Assembly (NCBI GenBank): GCA_028641055.1
Contig: CM054060.1
Location: 315,461,682 to 315,525,681, forward strand
Direction: 5' to 3'
DNA length: 64,000 nt
Source of the DNA: Alopecurus myosuroides
Lineage: Eukaryota > Streptophyta > Magnoliopsida > Poales > Poaceae
Below the pieces are notes generated by a model. That model saw only the letters and a list, made by a program, of their open reading frames with translations. It made no database searches and was not told where the DNA came from. This document shows, piece by piece, positions 45,191 through 55,701 of this stretch (the stretch's first letter is position 1; each line of letters starts with the position of its first letter). Position numbers and translations under genes: made by a program.

Positions 45191-45634
45191 GTAAAAACAA
45201 TTGTTTTACTTGTTTTGCATGTCTTGGGTTCGTTTTCATTTTTGTAGGCCCAAATAATTGGATTCGTTTTCATTTTTGTATTATTTACTTCATAAATATT
45301 TTGTTAAGAGTTGCATGCATTGTTCACCGAAATATTTTGTAAAAACAATTGTTTTACTTGTTTTGCATGTCTTGGGTTCGTTTTCATTTTTGTAGGCCCA
45401 AATAATTGGATTCGTTTTCATTTTTGTATTATTTACTTCATAAATATTTTGTTACGAGTTGCATGCATTGTTCACCGAAATATTTTGTAAAAACAATTGT
45501 TTTACTTGTTTTGCATGTCTTGGGTTCGTTTTCATTTTTGTAGGCCCAAAAAATTGGATTCGTTTTCATTTTTGTATTATTTACTTCATAAATATTTTGT
45601 TACGAGTTGCATGTATTGTTCACCAAATATTTTT
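45191..45634. repeat. Three 148-bp tandem repeats in MULE
   Basis: Units start at 45191, 45339 and 45487 with GTAAAAACAATTGTTTTACT. The exact period is 148 bp and the copies are almost identical, which implies recent expansion. They lie downstream of the GRF gene. Confidence 0.95.
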
Positions 45635-45943
45635 GTTACGAGTCTAGTCCATTCTAACACACTCGTTTTTGTTCACCGAATTTGAACTTATTCGCCGAAT
45701 GTTTTTGTTACGACTCAAGTTGAACTTATTCGTTAGAACGAGGGAGACAATTGGTAGCAAACGACATATACTAGTAGTAGCACGGTTACATAGATTAAAC
45801 TCGAACGACACGGGCACGGGCCCAACTAAACATAGATTAAAAGAAAAAAAAAGAAAAAAAAAACGGTAGAAACTCGAACGACACGATCACGCCTAGATCA
45901 CCGCCATGAGAGCACCATCGAGATGGAGGGGAGAGCACCGTCT

Positions 45944-46354
45944 TCACTCCTCGTCGTCGGCGGCCGGCCCCAAGTTGTAGGGGAGGGTGTGCATCGCGGT
46001 GCGGCTGGGCCAGATGCTGTCGAGGTCGGTGAAGAAGTTGTACGCCGTGAAGCAGATGAACTCGCACCCCCCGTACCAGACCCGACCAAGGAGGTGGTAC
46101 GCATCGTAGGGGTTGCGGAAGCGGACAAGGATGCCCGTTCCTCCCGGGCGGGCTTGGTCGATGGTGAACATGCGCGGAGTGCCCGGCGGCATGTGGCGAT
46201 AGAGGGCGCGAAGGAAGACCTCCACCAGCTCCGATGCACCGCGCCAGCGAGACATGGCCCAGACGCGGAGCCTGTCCTCGACGACGACCCCTGCGGGGTA
46301 CTGCCTCTCCCGCACGGTCCTTGGCGCGAGGAAGGTCTGGCCGGTGAACTGCAT
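45944..46354 (-). CDS. Uncharacterised 136-aa protein gene in MULE
   Basis: This is a single intact minus-strand frame starting MQFTGQTFLAPRTVRER and ending NLGPAADDEE. It is GC-rich, unlike the AT-rich surroundings. A TATTTAA-type motif lies about 100 bp upstream on the minus strand near 46458. The protein has no signal peptide or membrane helix. It includes YPAGVVVEDRLRVWAMSRWR and a tyrosine/phenylalanine-rich middle (GGCEFICFTAYNFF). I do not recognise a family. The coding bias and intact frame argue for a real gene, perhaps a captured host gene or a MULE accessory gene. The opposite strand also holds a long frame, which is common in GC-rich DNA. Confidence 0.6.
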   Translation of the reverse strand: MQFTGQTFLAPRTVRERQYPAGVVVEDRLRVWAMSRWRGASELVEVFLRALYRHMPPGTPRMFTIDQARPGGTGILVRFRNPYDAYHLLGRVWYGGCEFICFTAYNFFTDLDSIWPSRTAMHTLPYNLGPAADDEE

Positions 46355-46869
46355 GCTTGCTTTTGCTTGAATGTGGTGCGTGCTTTGCTCGGTGGCTTGC
46401 TTGGATGTGATGCGAGTGGAGAATGGCGTGAGGAAGATGAAGGTTAGAGGAGGGATTAAATAGAAGGTAAGACATTAATGGCTGCGTCCCTTCGTTCGCG
46501 TGCCCGCGTTTCTCTACTGGGTCAAGAGGTGTCTCGTCGATCACTGGAGCACGCTAGTCAGACTGCGTGGATCACCGCGTTCAGTCTGTTAATGGCTTAG
46601 ATGCGATGCGTATGCATGCATGCAACGGGCGGGCGGCCCCGATCACACACGGAACGGAGAAACACACTAGGGAACACGTTCGTACGCCAGTTCCATGCAC
46701 CGAACCAACGTCAGGCGCCGGATATTGTTGAACGGTCTAGATCGAATAGACGAGCCGATCCAAACCCCAGCTCCCTAGCCACTCAGCGCGCACGAATCCA
46801 TCCATGCACAACGAGCCAATCAGCATCTAGAACGAGCGCACACGCGGATCGGGGGCGTGCGTCACGTGC

Positions 46870-47790
46870 ACACGGTGGCGTCAGTGAGCTAGGGTTTAGC
46901 TGGGGTTTCCGGGGTTATGGGGTTTCCGGGGTTTAGGGTTTCAGTGAGCTAGGGTTTGACATAACTAATTTAAAAAAAATCAAAAAAATAAACGGCTTTC
47001 GCTCACTGTCTATTTATGTAACTATGTTGCTATAAAAAATTGTATTCTTGTTAGATCCACGATGCAATGAAAAATATTCATACAATTCATGCTATTGATG
47101 GAATGAGCTAGGGTTGAGCATAACTAATTCAAAAAAAATCAAAACTATGTACAGCCAGCGCACATGGTCTACTTATGCAACTAAGTTGCTATAAAAAATG
47201 GCGAAATTGTTACATCCAAATGTTAAAACCAAAAATCACACGTTGACGATATTGACAAAATGAGCTAGGGTTGAACATAAGTAATTCAAAAAAATTCAAA
47301 AAAAGAAATGCTTTTGGCCCTTAGTCTTATTATGTTGCATACAAATCAAAAAAAATTAAAAACTTTGATTTTGAGTCGGTCAACGTTTTTGTGAAAACGT
47401 TGACTTTTTTTAAAATGAGCACAAATAATTTAAAAAAAATCAAAAAAAGAAATGCTTTTGGCCCATAGTCTTATTATGTTGCATACAAACCAAAAAAAAA
47501 TATAACCATGGTTTATATAGAATTGCATGAAAATGTCTTCAAGAATATGGGAAACTTGTACAGAGTAGTATGGATTTCGAAGATCGAAGTTGGTGTGTTC
47601 TAGATCATAACTAATTCAAAAAAAATCAAAAAAAGAAATGCTTTCGCCCATAGTCGTATGATGTTGTATAGAAACCAAAAAAAATTATAAACATGGTTTA
47701 TGTACAATTACATGAAAATGCCTTTGAGAATATGAGATTCTTGTACATGTACTATGGATTTCAAAGAGCAAATGTTGTGTGTTTTAGATC
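46870..47790. repeat. Degenerate tandem repeat, AGCTAGGGTT...TCAAAAAAA units
   Basis: Units of roughly 150-200 bp begin near 46948, 47103, 47258, 47413 and 47605 with GAGCTAGGGTTNNNCATAAC followed by ATTCAAAAAAAATCAAAA. They are strongly diverged and non-coding. They lie between the unknown gene and the transposase 3' end. Confidence 0.7.
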
Positions 47791-48388
47791 ATAAGTAAAT
47801 ATGTATATGTTTTATTATGGATTTTAAGAAAACTTGAGCACATAGTATTATTATGTCGTGTAGGAACCAAAAATAAATATAAATAAGATTCAAAATATGT
47901 GTTTTTTAATTAAATAATGATTTCAGAAAAAATAAAAGAATAAAATACAAAATTAATTCAAAAAATAATGAGACTTCATATTTACACTATATAGGTACGA
48001 GAGAGGTGTGGGAATTTTATTTGGATGATTTAGAGAAGATGCAAAAAACAACCCTCTTAGAAAGGGGGGCGTTTACCCTACCTTATGAGGCCGTTTGAAA
48101 CACATTTTTCATGACTATGAGTCTAACTTAACAAAAGAGCTCAGATCTACATACAGGCACAGGAAATAAGTTGAGGTAGCATTGAAACATCAAAATATTA
48201 TTACATGCCAAATAAGTTCAACTTGAGTCGAAATTTGAATTTGAACCTAAATTTGAATTTGTCATCAAATATTATTACATGCCAAATAAGTTCCCGGTAC
48301 ATGCCAAACAATAACCAAATAAGTTTTGATGGAAACATGTGCCCAACAAATGTTATTACATGCCATAAATTTCAAATGATCAACAGTT

Positions 48389-51300
48389 CTATCTCTTCCG
48401 ACCATGACGTGTACCCTTCTTCGCCTTACCATTTGGTTTTTTTGGTTCTACTACGCACACAAGTTCACTCATCATCTTGGTTTTTTTCACTGGACTCGGG
48501 GACCACGATGATACCACCTCATGAAACTCGGGGATAGCAGATTCAGTTTTGACACTGTGCACAACTTCAGTTTCGACAGTGACAACAGCAGCTTCAGCTT
48601 CCGTTTGTGGTTCAGTTTCGACAGCAGCTTCAGGTTCAGTTTCGACAGTGACAACAGTTTCAGAAACAGCAGTTTCGACAGTCTCGACTGCAATTTCTTC
48701 AGTTCCAGTGACACCAGCAGTTTCAATTCAGTTTGAGCACCAAATTGTTCTAGCCACTGACTTGATTTCCTTCTGCTGCCACTGTCTCTTGCTCTTTTTG
48801 TTGGCCAACACTGTTCAACAACAATAGGCTGACTTGGAAACTTCCTCCTGAAAACAAGAAAGAATGCCACATTTTTATAATTGAAAAAAAACCTAAAATA
48901 TGAACAAACACAAATAAACAAGCACATACTTTCTGGGTTTAGGAGGAGAGAAAATGCATAGCCTTGATCCCTCTCTGTGCCCCAGTGTTTGGCACCTCTT
49001 GCATCTGTTTTTGTTACCCTTTTGAGCCCTTTTTGGCTTTTCATCTTTCTTGTCCTTTTTGCCCTTCTTACTACTCGCACCTTTTTCGAACCATGCTTTG
49101 AATCTACTCTGTTTAGGTCTGCCTGCCTTTCTTTTTACTAGAGGAGGACACATGGAAAATTCAAGAGGCACTTCTGGCCACTGCTTCTGATCTGTAAGAG
49201 GTGGAATTGGAGTTGCATATGCAGCTTTGAATTTTGCTACTGAATAATAGTCATGCAGATATGGATGCATATTTATCTTATGCTGGCCAGCTAAGAAAAG
49301 AATTGCATGATCACATGGTTTACCAGTGGCCTGCCACTCTAGGCAACTGCAATCATGCAATTCTGTGTTAACAACATGCCTTCTTCCAGTCTTGTTATCT
49401 CTAACTTCAGCACCCCACAACGATGATTTTTCAACAGACAAATGTGTAAGACCTCTGCTTCTGTTGACCACCTGTTGCACCACTGCTGGAAGTTTATCAC
49501 CTTGCAAACAATCACCAATCTTTTTTCTCAATTCCCACAGCCGCATGAGCATGATCCTGATTTGATCAACCATGTCATGCACAGGCAAATCTTTTAGTTG
49601 CTTCACCTTGTTGTTGAAACTTTCTGCCAAATTGTTGTTGATATGATCACACTTGATGGCAGTGTTGAATCCAGACCTGTACCATAATAAAGAATGGTAG
49701 GTGTTCAACCATGTACCAAACTCCTCACATGTTGCCATTACCTTATTAAGATGATATGAATGTGTCTGTTTAGTGTAAGATCTTGCTGCTGGCCACATCC
49801 TCCCAAATTCATCTCCTCTAAATTTTTTAATCAAATTCATCCACAAATGGCCGAAGCACTCCCTTTGCTCAGCATGTGGGAACACATTTTTAACTGCATT
49901 TTCCAAACCTTTGCATGCATCTGTGTGTACTGCCAAAGGTGACACTGGCCCTAAGCATCTTTTCAACTGCATCATGAACCATGTCCATGAAGCTTCTGTC
50001 TCTGACTGAAACAAGCCAACAGCAACTGGAAACATCCAGTTATGTCCATCTAGAGCATTACATGCTGCTAACTGACCATTCCACTTGCCTGTCAAAAATG
50101 ATGAGTCTATGCTCAAATATGGACGACATCCTGCTTTGAAGCCATCGATACAAGGCTTTAAGGCCATAAAGAATTTGGAGAAATAAACCTTGCCATCCTC
50201 TGATACCTCGGTATCTATCTCGACAACACTGCCAGGTGACCTTTTCTCCACCTCTGCTTTGAAATTGTAAAGCAGCCTAAATGTGTTTGCCCAATCACCA
50301 TACAAATGCTTCATTGCTCTTTGTTTAGCCTTCCACACTGTGGTATAAGCCAGTTTAATGGGGTATAACTTTTCCAAGTCTACTTGGAGTCTTTTGGCAG
50401 TAGTGTTGGGTGTTCTGGCCAAAATTGGAGTTATCTTTTCTGCAACCCAAATCTGTGATGTCATGCTTGATTTTTTCTGTGAACTTGTCCGACAAGTATG
50501 CTTATAAGGGATTTGGTTAACTCTAACAGTACTTCCATCAGGATGCAGTCTAGCAGATATGTACCACTTGCAAGCCTTCTTACCACTACCATCAAAACCT
50601 CTGCACTTAGCATAAAACTTCTTTCGATCAGTCCAAAATGTCTTGGCATCAAACTGATGTCTGACTGCATAAGTCTTGAAAGACAACCTGAACTCTTCCA
50701 TGTTTGGCCACAACTTCCCCACTTGAATGACAGGGTTCTCCTTGTCATACACATGCACCAACTCTTCATCATTTGCATCATCTACATCATCTGCAGCATC
50801 TTCCATCAACTGTTCATCTACATCACTCAACTCTCTGTCATCATTATCACTTGTATTAGCTTCATCCCTCTCCTCCTCATCTCTGTCATCGACTGGAATG
50901 CCAAATAGTTTGGCCATCTCAGTGTCAGCAATTGGTGCAATGACCAAATCAGTAGGCTCCTCCAACTCAACTGCATTCCAATCAACAACAGCAACATTTC
51001 CCTCTTCTGCATCTACATTAGCCCCATCGTTTATTACTGTCAGATCAGTAAAAATGGGAACGATATGCCTCTGTGAAGCCCAATCAGCATCTGCATCCTG
51101 CATAGCCAACTGTGACGGCACATAACCCACCTTCGAGTCAACATTCAGATCAACAAGCTCAGCAAAAAATTCAGCCCTGAGGTTTGCCCAGCCCTCTTGC
51201 CTATCGATTTCATCAACAATATCTTCACCATCTTCAATTCTGACATACTCTTCTTTGAAAGCATCGTACCGCAATACTGAAACCTCTTGATCTGGACCCC

Positions 51301-51747
51301 AAAGCACTGTTTCCCCAATTTTTTCCACTAATTTCCTAACTGCCTTCTCTTCCATCGACCGTAGCTCATTGGGATCAATCTCTGCACAATCAACCTCCCA
51401 TTTCACAGTTGTGTCTCTCTCGATACTCTGAATGCTACCATCAACTAATTTTGCCGTCGATGGAAAGAAATTGATTACAAATTCGAAGGTTTCAGCAGCA
51501 TCCCCTCTATTATAGGCGGCAGTGTCAGACAGAGCAAGGATCGCATGAACAAAAGGGCGGGAGGGGCCGCATTACCTGTTCGAAGCTGAATCTGGCAGCT
51601 CCTTCTCGACCTGACCACGGGCTCCTCTCACCGCGCCGCCACCTCTCACCTTCTATCGGTTTGAACAAGCAAAACAGAGCTCAGATCTACATACAGGCAC
51701 AGGAAATTGGGACTAGATGCTTGCCTATACTATTCACTCACCACCAT
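48389..51747 (-). CDS. MuDR-type MULE transposase, four predicted exons
   Basis: The core exon 51506-48930 is open for over 850 codons. Two small 5' exons fit in phase: ATG exon 51747-51742 and 51652-51576, with introns 51653-51741 and 51507-51575. A last exon lies at 48847-48389 after intron 48848-48929. The DDE-type core shows PYLSIDSSFLTGKWNG (first Asp), AVHTDACKGLENAV (second Asp) and NLAESFNNKVKQL (Glu region). The SWIM zinc finger is CSCLEWQATGKPCDH. A CX2CX4HX6C knuckle (CKRCQTLGHREGSRLC) follows, with a lysine-rich linker. The last exon has a one-base frameshift near 48726. Beyond it the alternative frame reads an acidic Glu/Thr/Val tail and a basic end (KAKKGTRHGRKR). It would excise and integrate MULEs by binding their TIRs. 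Confidence 0.9.
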
Positions 51748-51964
51748 GGCCGCCGCCGCCGAAAGGGGAGCGGATCCGCTGCCGCCGAGAAGAGGGCTCC
51801 GCCGCCGCCGCCGCCGCCGCCGCCAGAGCTGAAGAAATGAGCGCGGGCAGGACAGTTCAGTTCGAGCGCGGGCAGTTTGAGGGGATGCGGTGCTAATTAA
51901 TTTGGGGGCAAATTAGTTAGGACATGTCTTAACGCAAATGGAACTAATTGACTAAGGTTTTAAT

Positions 51965-52084
51965 GCCTGTTCGGCCGTGAGCTATTTACTCCCTCCAATC
52001 CGTCGCACGTAGGCTATTTCATCGAAAAACGTCGCATTCCTTCCAATTCAACTGAAACACGTCGCACAGGAGCTATTGGCCCCC
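51965..52084 (-). repeat. MULE right TIR
   Basis: Inverted partner of 43902-44026. It ends CTATTGGCCCCC, then TAATTTGAT. It lies about 220 bp upstream of the transposase start, as usual for MULEs where the TIR holds promoter sequence. Confidence 0.88.
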
Positions 52085-52093
52085 TAATTTGAT

Positions 52094-54328
52094 GCGCTCC
52101 CATGGTTCATACACCAAAAGGTGGGCCCCAGCCTGTTGCACGCATCTCCTCGATTAAAACCTTCCGATGGTTTCAACATACTCGTGGACGTGGCAGAGTA
52201 AAATAATGATAACCAAAACGCTTTCTATGCCCTCCTTTGTCATACCTGACTTGACATGGCTCAAAATGTGGCGAATCAAAACGTGAATGCACATGCATCG
52301 GACTAATGTCATCATCTTCCTTTGTGTTTCTCACGGAGAAGACATGCAGATAATGAGCATGTTGATTAGTGACAGCTAGTAATGCTTCAACTTCCTTGTG
52401 ATATTTCTCATCAAAACATATGTAACCTTGAGTATAAATATCAGTGATAACTTGATCATCCTTTGTAGCATGCACACCTTGTGCGTCGGCCGCCGTATCA
52501 ATATATATATTAGCTCGAGTTTGTTGATCCGGCTTCAACACCAGTGAACACCAAATCTTGAAGCAAATATCAATATATCATATCTAGAACTAAATATTTG
52601 TACCTTCAGTTTACCTGATATTTCCTCCATGACCACTTCAGAAATCTATGTCAGTTTCAGTTTTGTTGGCCCAAGTAAAAGAGATAAACATTGCTTGTTT
52701 TTTAGCTGTTACATGTAGAGTGCACGCGCTCCTCCAGTCTGTGAGTTTTAAGAAATATTCAGTTAAAAGATGCAGAGTGTTTACCCCTCGTGCCGATGCT
52801 CCGAGGCCTGGTGTTCCTATGAATATGTACTACGGAAACTTTCATTTAGAAATATGTTACGACGAATCTGCACAGTATTATCTGAAGCAAAGAATAGCAG
52901 CAACAATGCCAAATACGTAGGTCTTGGTCTCTTCGGATGATTGGTAAATCCAGCTTGTTGTATCAAATATGGAAGAAAAAATTAGAGAACAAAGATGCAC
53001 ACTGCTCTAGTATCACCCGACCTCCTCCTCCGTGTTCCATACTCTCGTATGCCAACGCAAGGAAGAAAGATCCCCGAGGAAGCACCAACACGAGAATGGA
53101 AAAAGTAGCATGCGCACGCGAGAATAGAAAAGGCACAGCTGCACGCCACGGACGCAACCCTCGAGGAAGCACCACCACGACGGCAGCGCCCTGAATCCCC
53201 ATCCTGCCATTCGAGTACGGGCGTACGGTGGCAACAGCGACATGGGACCGGACCTCCCAAGCTAGGCGAATGGAGGCACAGAGGCGGCGGAAGAAAACGC
53301 GACGGGAGGGCCTTCGGCGGCGGCTCGTTGTGCCAGAGGATCTGTGGAAGTAGTAATCAGCAGAGAAACATATTCGCGTGCAGATAGCAATTAACGGCAG
53401 CAGCAAACCACAGAACAAGCGAGACTGTATCCAGGCCAGCCCTCGCGCACGCAGTACCTTCTGTTCAGCTTACATGCAGCAACCGTGGTGGCGGAAGGAC
53501 CTCCGGGCCGGGGATTGAAGCCAACAGAAGAAAAGGCTGGAGGCCTCCAGCTTGCTCCAAGATGCCACCAGCGAGTCCCTTTGGTCGTCCCTTCAAGCCC
53601 TCCGAATCCCGTCCTACGCCGGCGCGCTCGTCGTTTCTTTTCGCCGGAGCAACTCGCAGTTTCGTTTCGCCTGTGCAGCTCGCCGTAAGCCGCCGCCATC
53701 CACCTGGGGATTTTGTTAGGCCACCATCTCCCTGTCGTCGTCAAGGACACCCTCCACGCATGCTTGAAGACGTGTTGCCTCCATTCCATGCCCTTGAGAT
53801 GCGGCCGTGGTGGCATGGCAGGGCCATCGATGTGACCAGGCACGCGTGCAACCAGCTTAACGACGTCATAGCCGCCGTGCACCATAGCCAGTACGCGGGA
53901 TGGAACCATGGACGGGGAGCGAGATTGTGCCACCAGCTCGACGGCGTCATAGCCGATGTGCACCATAGCCAGTACGCCGGAGGGAACCAGGGACGGGGAG
54001 AGAGATTGGGGCGACGGCCGTTATGTTCCCCGGCTGGAAGGAGGGCATCGGATCCAGTGGGCAAAGATCAAGGTGGTGGCGGCGGTTGTCTAACGGGGTG
54101 TGTTCGAACTTTCTTTTTGATAGGGTGTTCGAACTTTCGATTCAGGAGAAAGGGATCGTTCGGCCAGGGAAGGAAGAAAAACAAACGAACCGGTATATGG
54201 TGCGTGTAATGTTGTTTTGTGGGAGGGTAAAACGGTAAAATATCAGATGATCGGAAGAAGCCTTCCTCTCTTTATTATTAATTAGGGATATAGATTTTAA
54301 AAAGAATACTTTCAGCAGGAGGATTTAA
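52094..54328. other. Low-copy-looking DNA, possible captured gene fragments
   Basis: No element ends were recognised here. A 123-codon minus-strand frame (52173-52541) contains YIDTAADAQGVHATKDDQV and YHKEVEALLAVTNQHAHYLH. An acceptor-like CTTCAAG precedes it and a short ATG exon (ATGGAGGAAATATCAG) may lie near 52620, but I do not recognise the protein. The part 53410-54060 is GC-rich and carries long overlapping frames on both strands, which I treat as composition effects. Confidence 0.4.
53851..54012. repeat. Two 81-bp tandem units
   Basis: ACCAGCTTAACGACGTCATA (53851) and ACCAGCTCGACGGCGTCATA (53932) start two units of 81 bp, a multiple of three. Each contains CACCATAGCCAGTACGC. They encode a repeated HHSQYAG motif on the + strand, if translated. 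Confidence 0.75.
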
Positions 54329-54651
54329 GGCCGTCCGTAATGCACCAGCTTGGACCGTCTCTTAGACATCCAGCTAGGATTTTTGCTTACGTGGAGCCAC
54401 AATTAATGAAAAAGAGTGAAGAATCGATTCTTACGGTGACTACAGCTCTTATTCCTCTATTCAAGGCAACCAGCATAAACTAGTATAGCTTGACCAATTA
54501 GAGCATGGGACTGCTCGATAGATTGGAGCGGAAGAAATAAATGCTTACGCGCAGCTAAGAAACGACCCACAGGAAAGTTGATTTCCTAATCTTGCCCGCT
54601 GACGTGGAACGAGCTTGGATACGGTTTTGCCATTCCGCATTACGGAAGGCC
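54329..54651. mobile_element. Tourist-like (PIF/Harbinger) MITE, 323 bp
   Basis: Inverted ends GGCCGTCCGTAATGC and, reversed, GGCCTTCCGTAATGC are flanked by TAA on both sides (54326-54328 and 54652-54654). A 3-bp TWA duplication is the Harbinger signature. It is non-coding and abuts the truncated gag at its right side. Confidence 0.8.
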
Positions 54652-54654
54652 TAA

Positions 54655-54858
54655 AATATCACAAGCATCATTAGATTTATCACATATGAGAGATAAAGTA
54701 TCATGAGAGCAAATTTTCTCCTCTAAAGCTGGCGAACTAAAAAGTTTATAAAAGCTAGCTTCCCCAAGCTTAGACTTTTCTATAGTATTAGAAATAACGG
54801 TATCCAAAGAATTAATGCTAATAACATTGCTACTAGCATGCAAATAAATCTCTCTCAT
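54655..54858 (-). pseudogene. gag: 5' end of Athila-type gag (truncated)
   Basis: The minus strand opens MREIYLHASSNVISINSLDT and then EKSKLGEASFYKLFSSPALE, the familiar N-terminus of Triticeae Athila-type gag. It runs only about 68 codons before the Tourist MITE border. The rest of this element is missing to the left. Confidence 0.8.
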
Positions 54859-55018
54859 TTTTTTCCATTAAGAATAACTAGTAAAAATAAAAACAAGCAA
54901 CATATAAAAATAAGCCTAACTAGTGAAAATAAAAACAAGAAACAAAAAGATATAATTTCAGAATCTAAAGGAAATAACTTCGAGCACTCACAGAGGATGT
55001 GAGAACCTTTTACCTTAC

Positions 55019-55037
55019 CTCCCCGGCAACGGCGCCA
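55019..55037 (-). promoter_or_regulatory. Primer-binding site of minus-strand Athila element
   Basis: On the minus strand, TGGCGCCGTTGCCGGGGAG stands about 13 bp after the LTR end. It is the tRNA-Asp-like type. Confidence 0.9.
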
Positions 55038-55701
55038 CAAAATATCTTAATGTCTACGCATGCTTCTATTCTTGTAGACAGTGTTGGGCCTCCAAGTGCA
55101 GAGGTTTGTAGAACAGCAGCAAGTTTCCCTTATATGGATCACCCAAGGTTTATCGAACTCAGGGAGGAAAGGGTCAAAGCACTACTAGGGAAAAGCTTAC
55201 CCCAGGCGAACAGAAAATGCCTACCACAGGCGCATTTCGGTTCGCCTGGGACCATATCGCCAGCGGTAATGGCTTACCCCAGGCGAATAGTAAAATGCGC
55301 CTGTGGTAAGTTGACATACCCCAGGCGAATAGTCCTTGTGCGCCTGGGGTAAGACTTTTACCTGTGGCGAAGAAGCGTTGTGCGCCTGGGGTACAGATGC
55401 GCCTAGGGTACTGTCTTCTATTCGCCTCAGGTATGGTTTTGCTATATCAAAAAATAAAAGAAACCAAAATAACAGAATTACAGGAAAATGACAGAAATAA
55501 GTATCAAAATGACAGAATAACAGCAAAATGACACAATTAAGTTTTATAACAGAAATATTTTCGATCATCAACACATAGTCTCGATCATCACCACATAGTT
55601 CAACAAAATTACATAGTCTCAAAAAGAACCATGCTACTAATAAATCCAGGAGTTAGCTAGTCAGATGGAAATAATTATTTGTTCTAATTTGAACAAACTC
55701 G

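Larger units (their letters stand above)
43902..52084. mobile_element. Mutator-like element (MULE), 8.18 kb, with transposase and two passenger genes
   Basis: Inverted ends at 43902-44026 and 51965-52084 share about 95% identity over ~110 bp (ATAGCTCCTGTGCGAC onward). Flanking 9-mers TAATCTAAT (43893-43901) and TAATTTGAT (52085-52093) agree at 7 of 9 positions, consistent with an aged 9-bp target duplication. Inside are a GRF zinc-finger gene (+), a 136-codon gene (-), tandem repeats and a MuDR-type transposase gene (-). High TIR identity and a mostly open transposase suggest moderate age. Autonomy is possible except for a C-terminal frameshift. Confidence 0.9.

Noticed and set aside
53391..54209. 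Frames of 191 and 215 codons on opposite strands
   Set aside because: Both are products of GC-rich sequence with tandem repeats. Neither has a recognisable domain or splice context.
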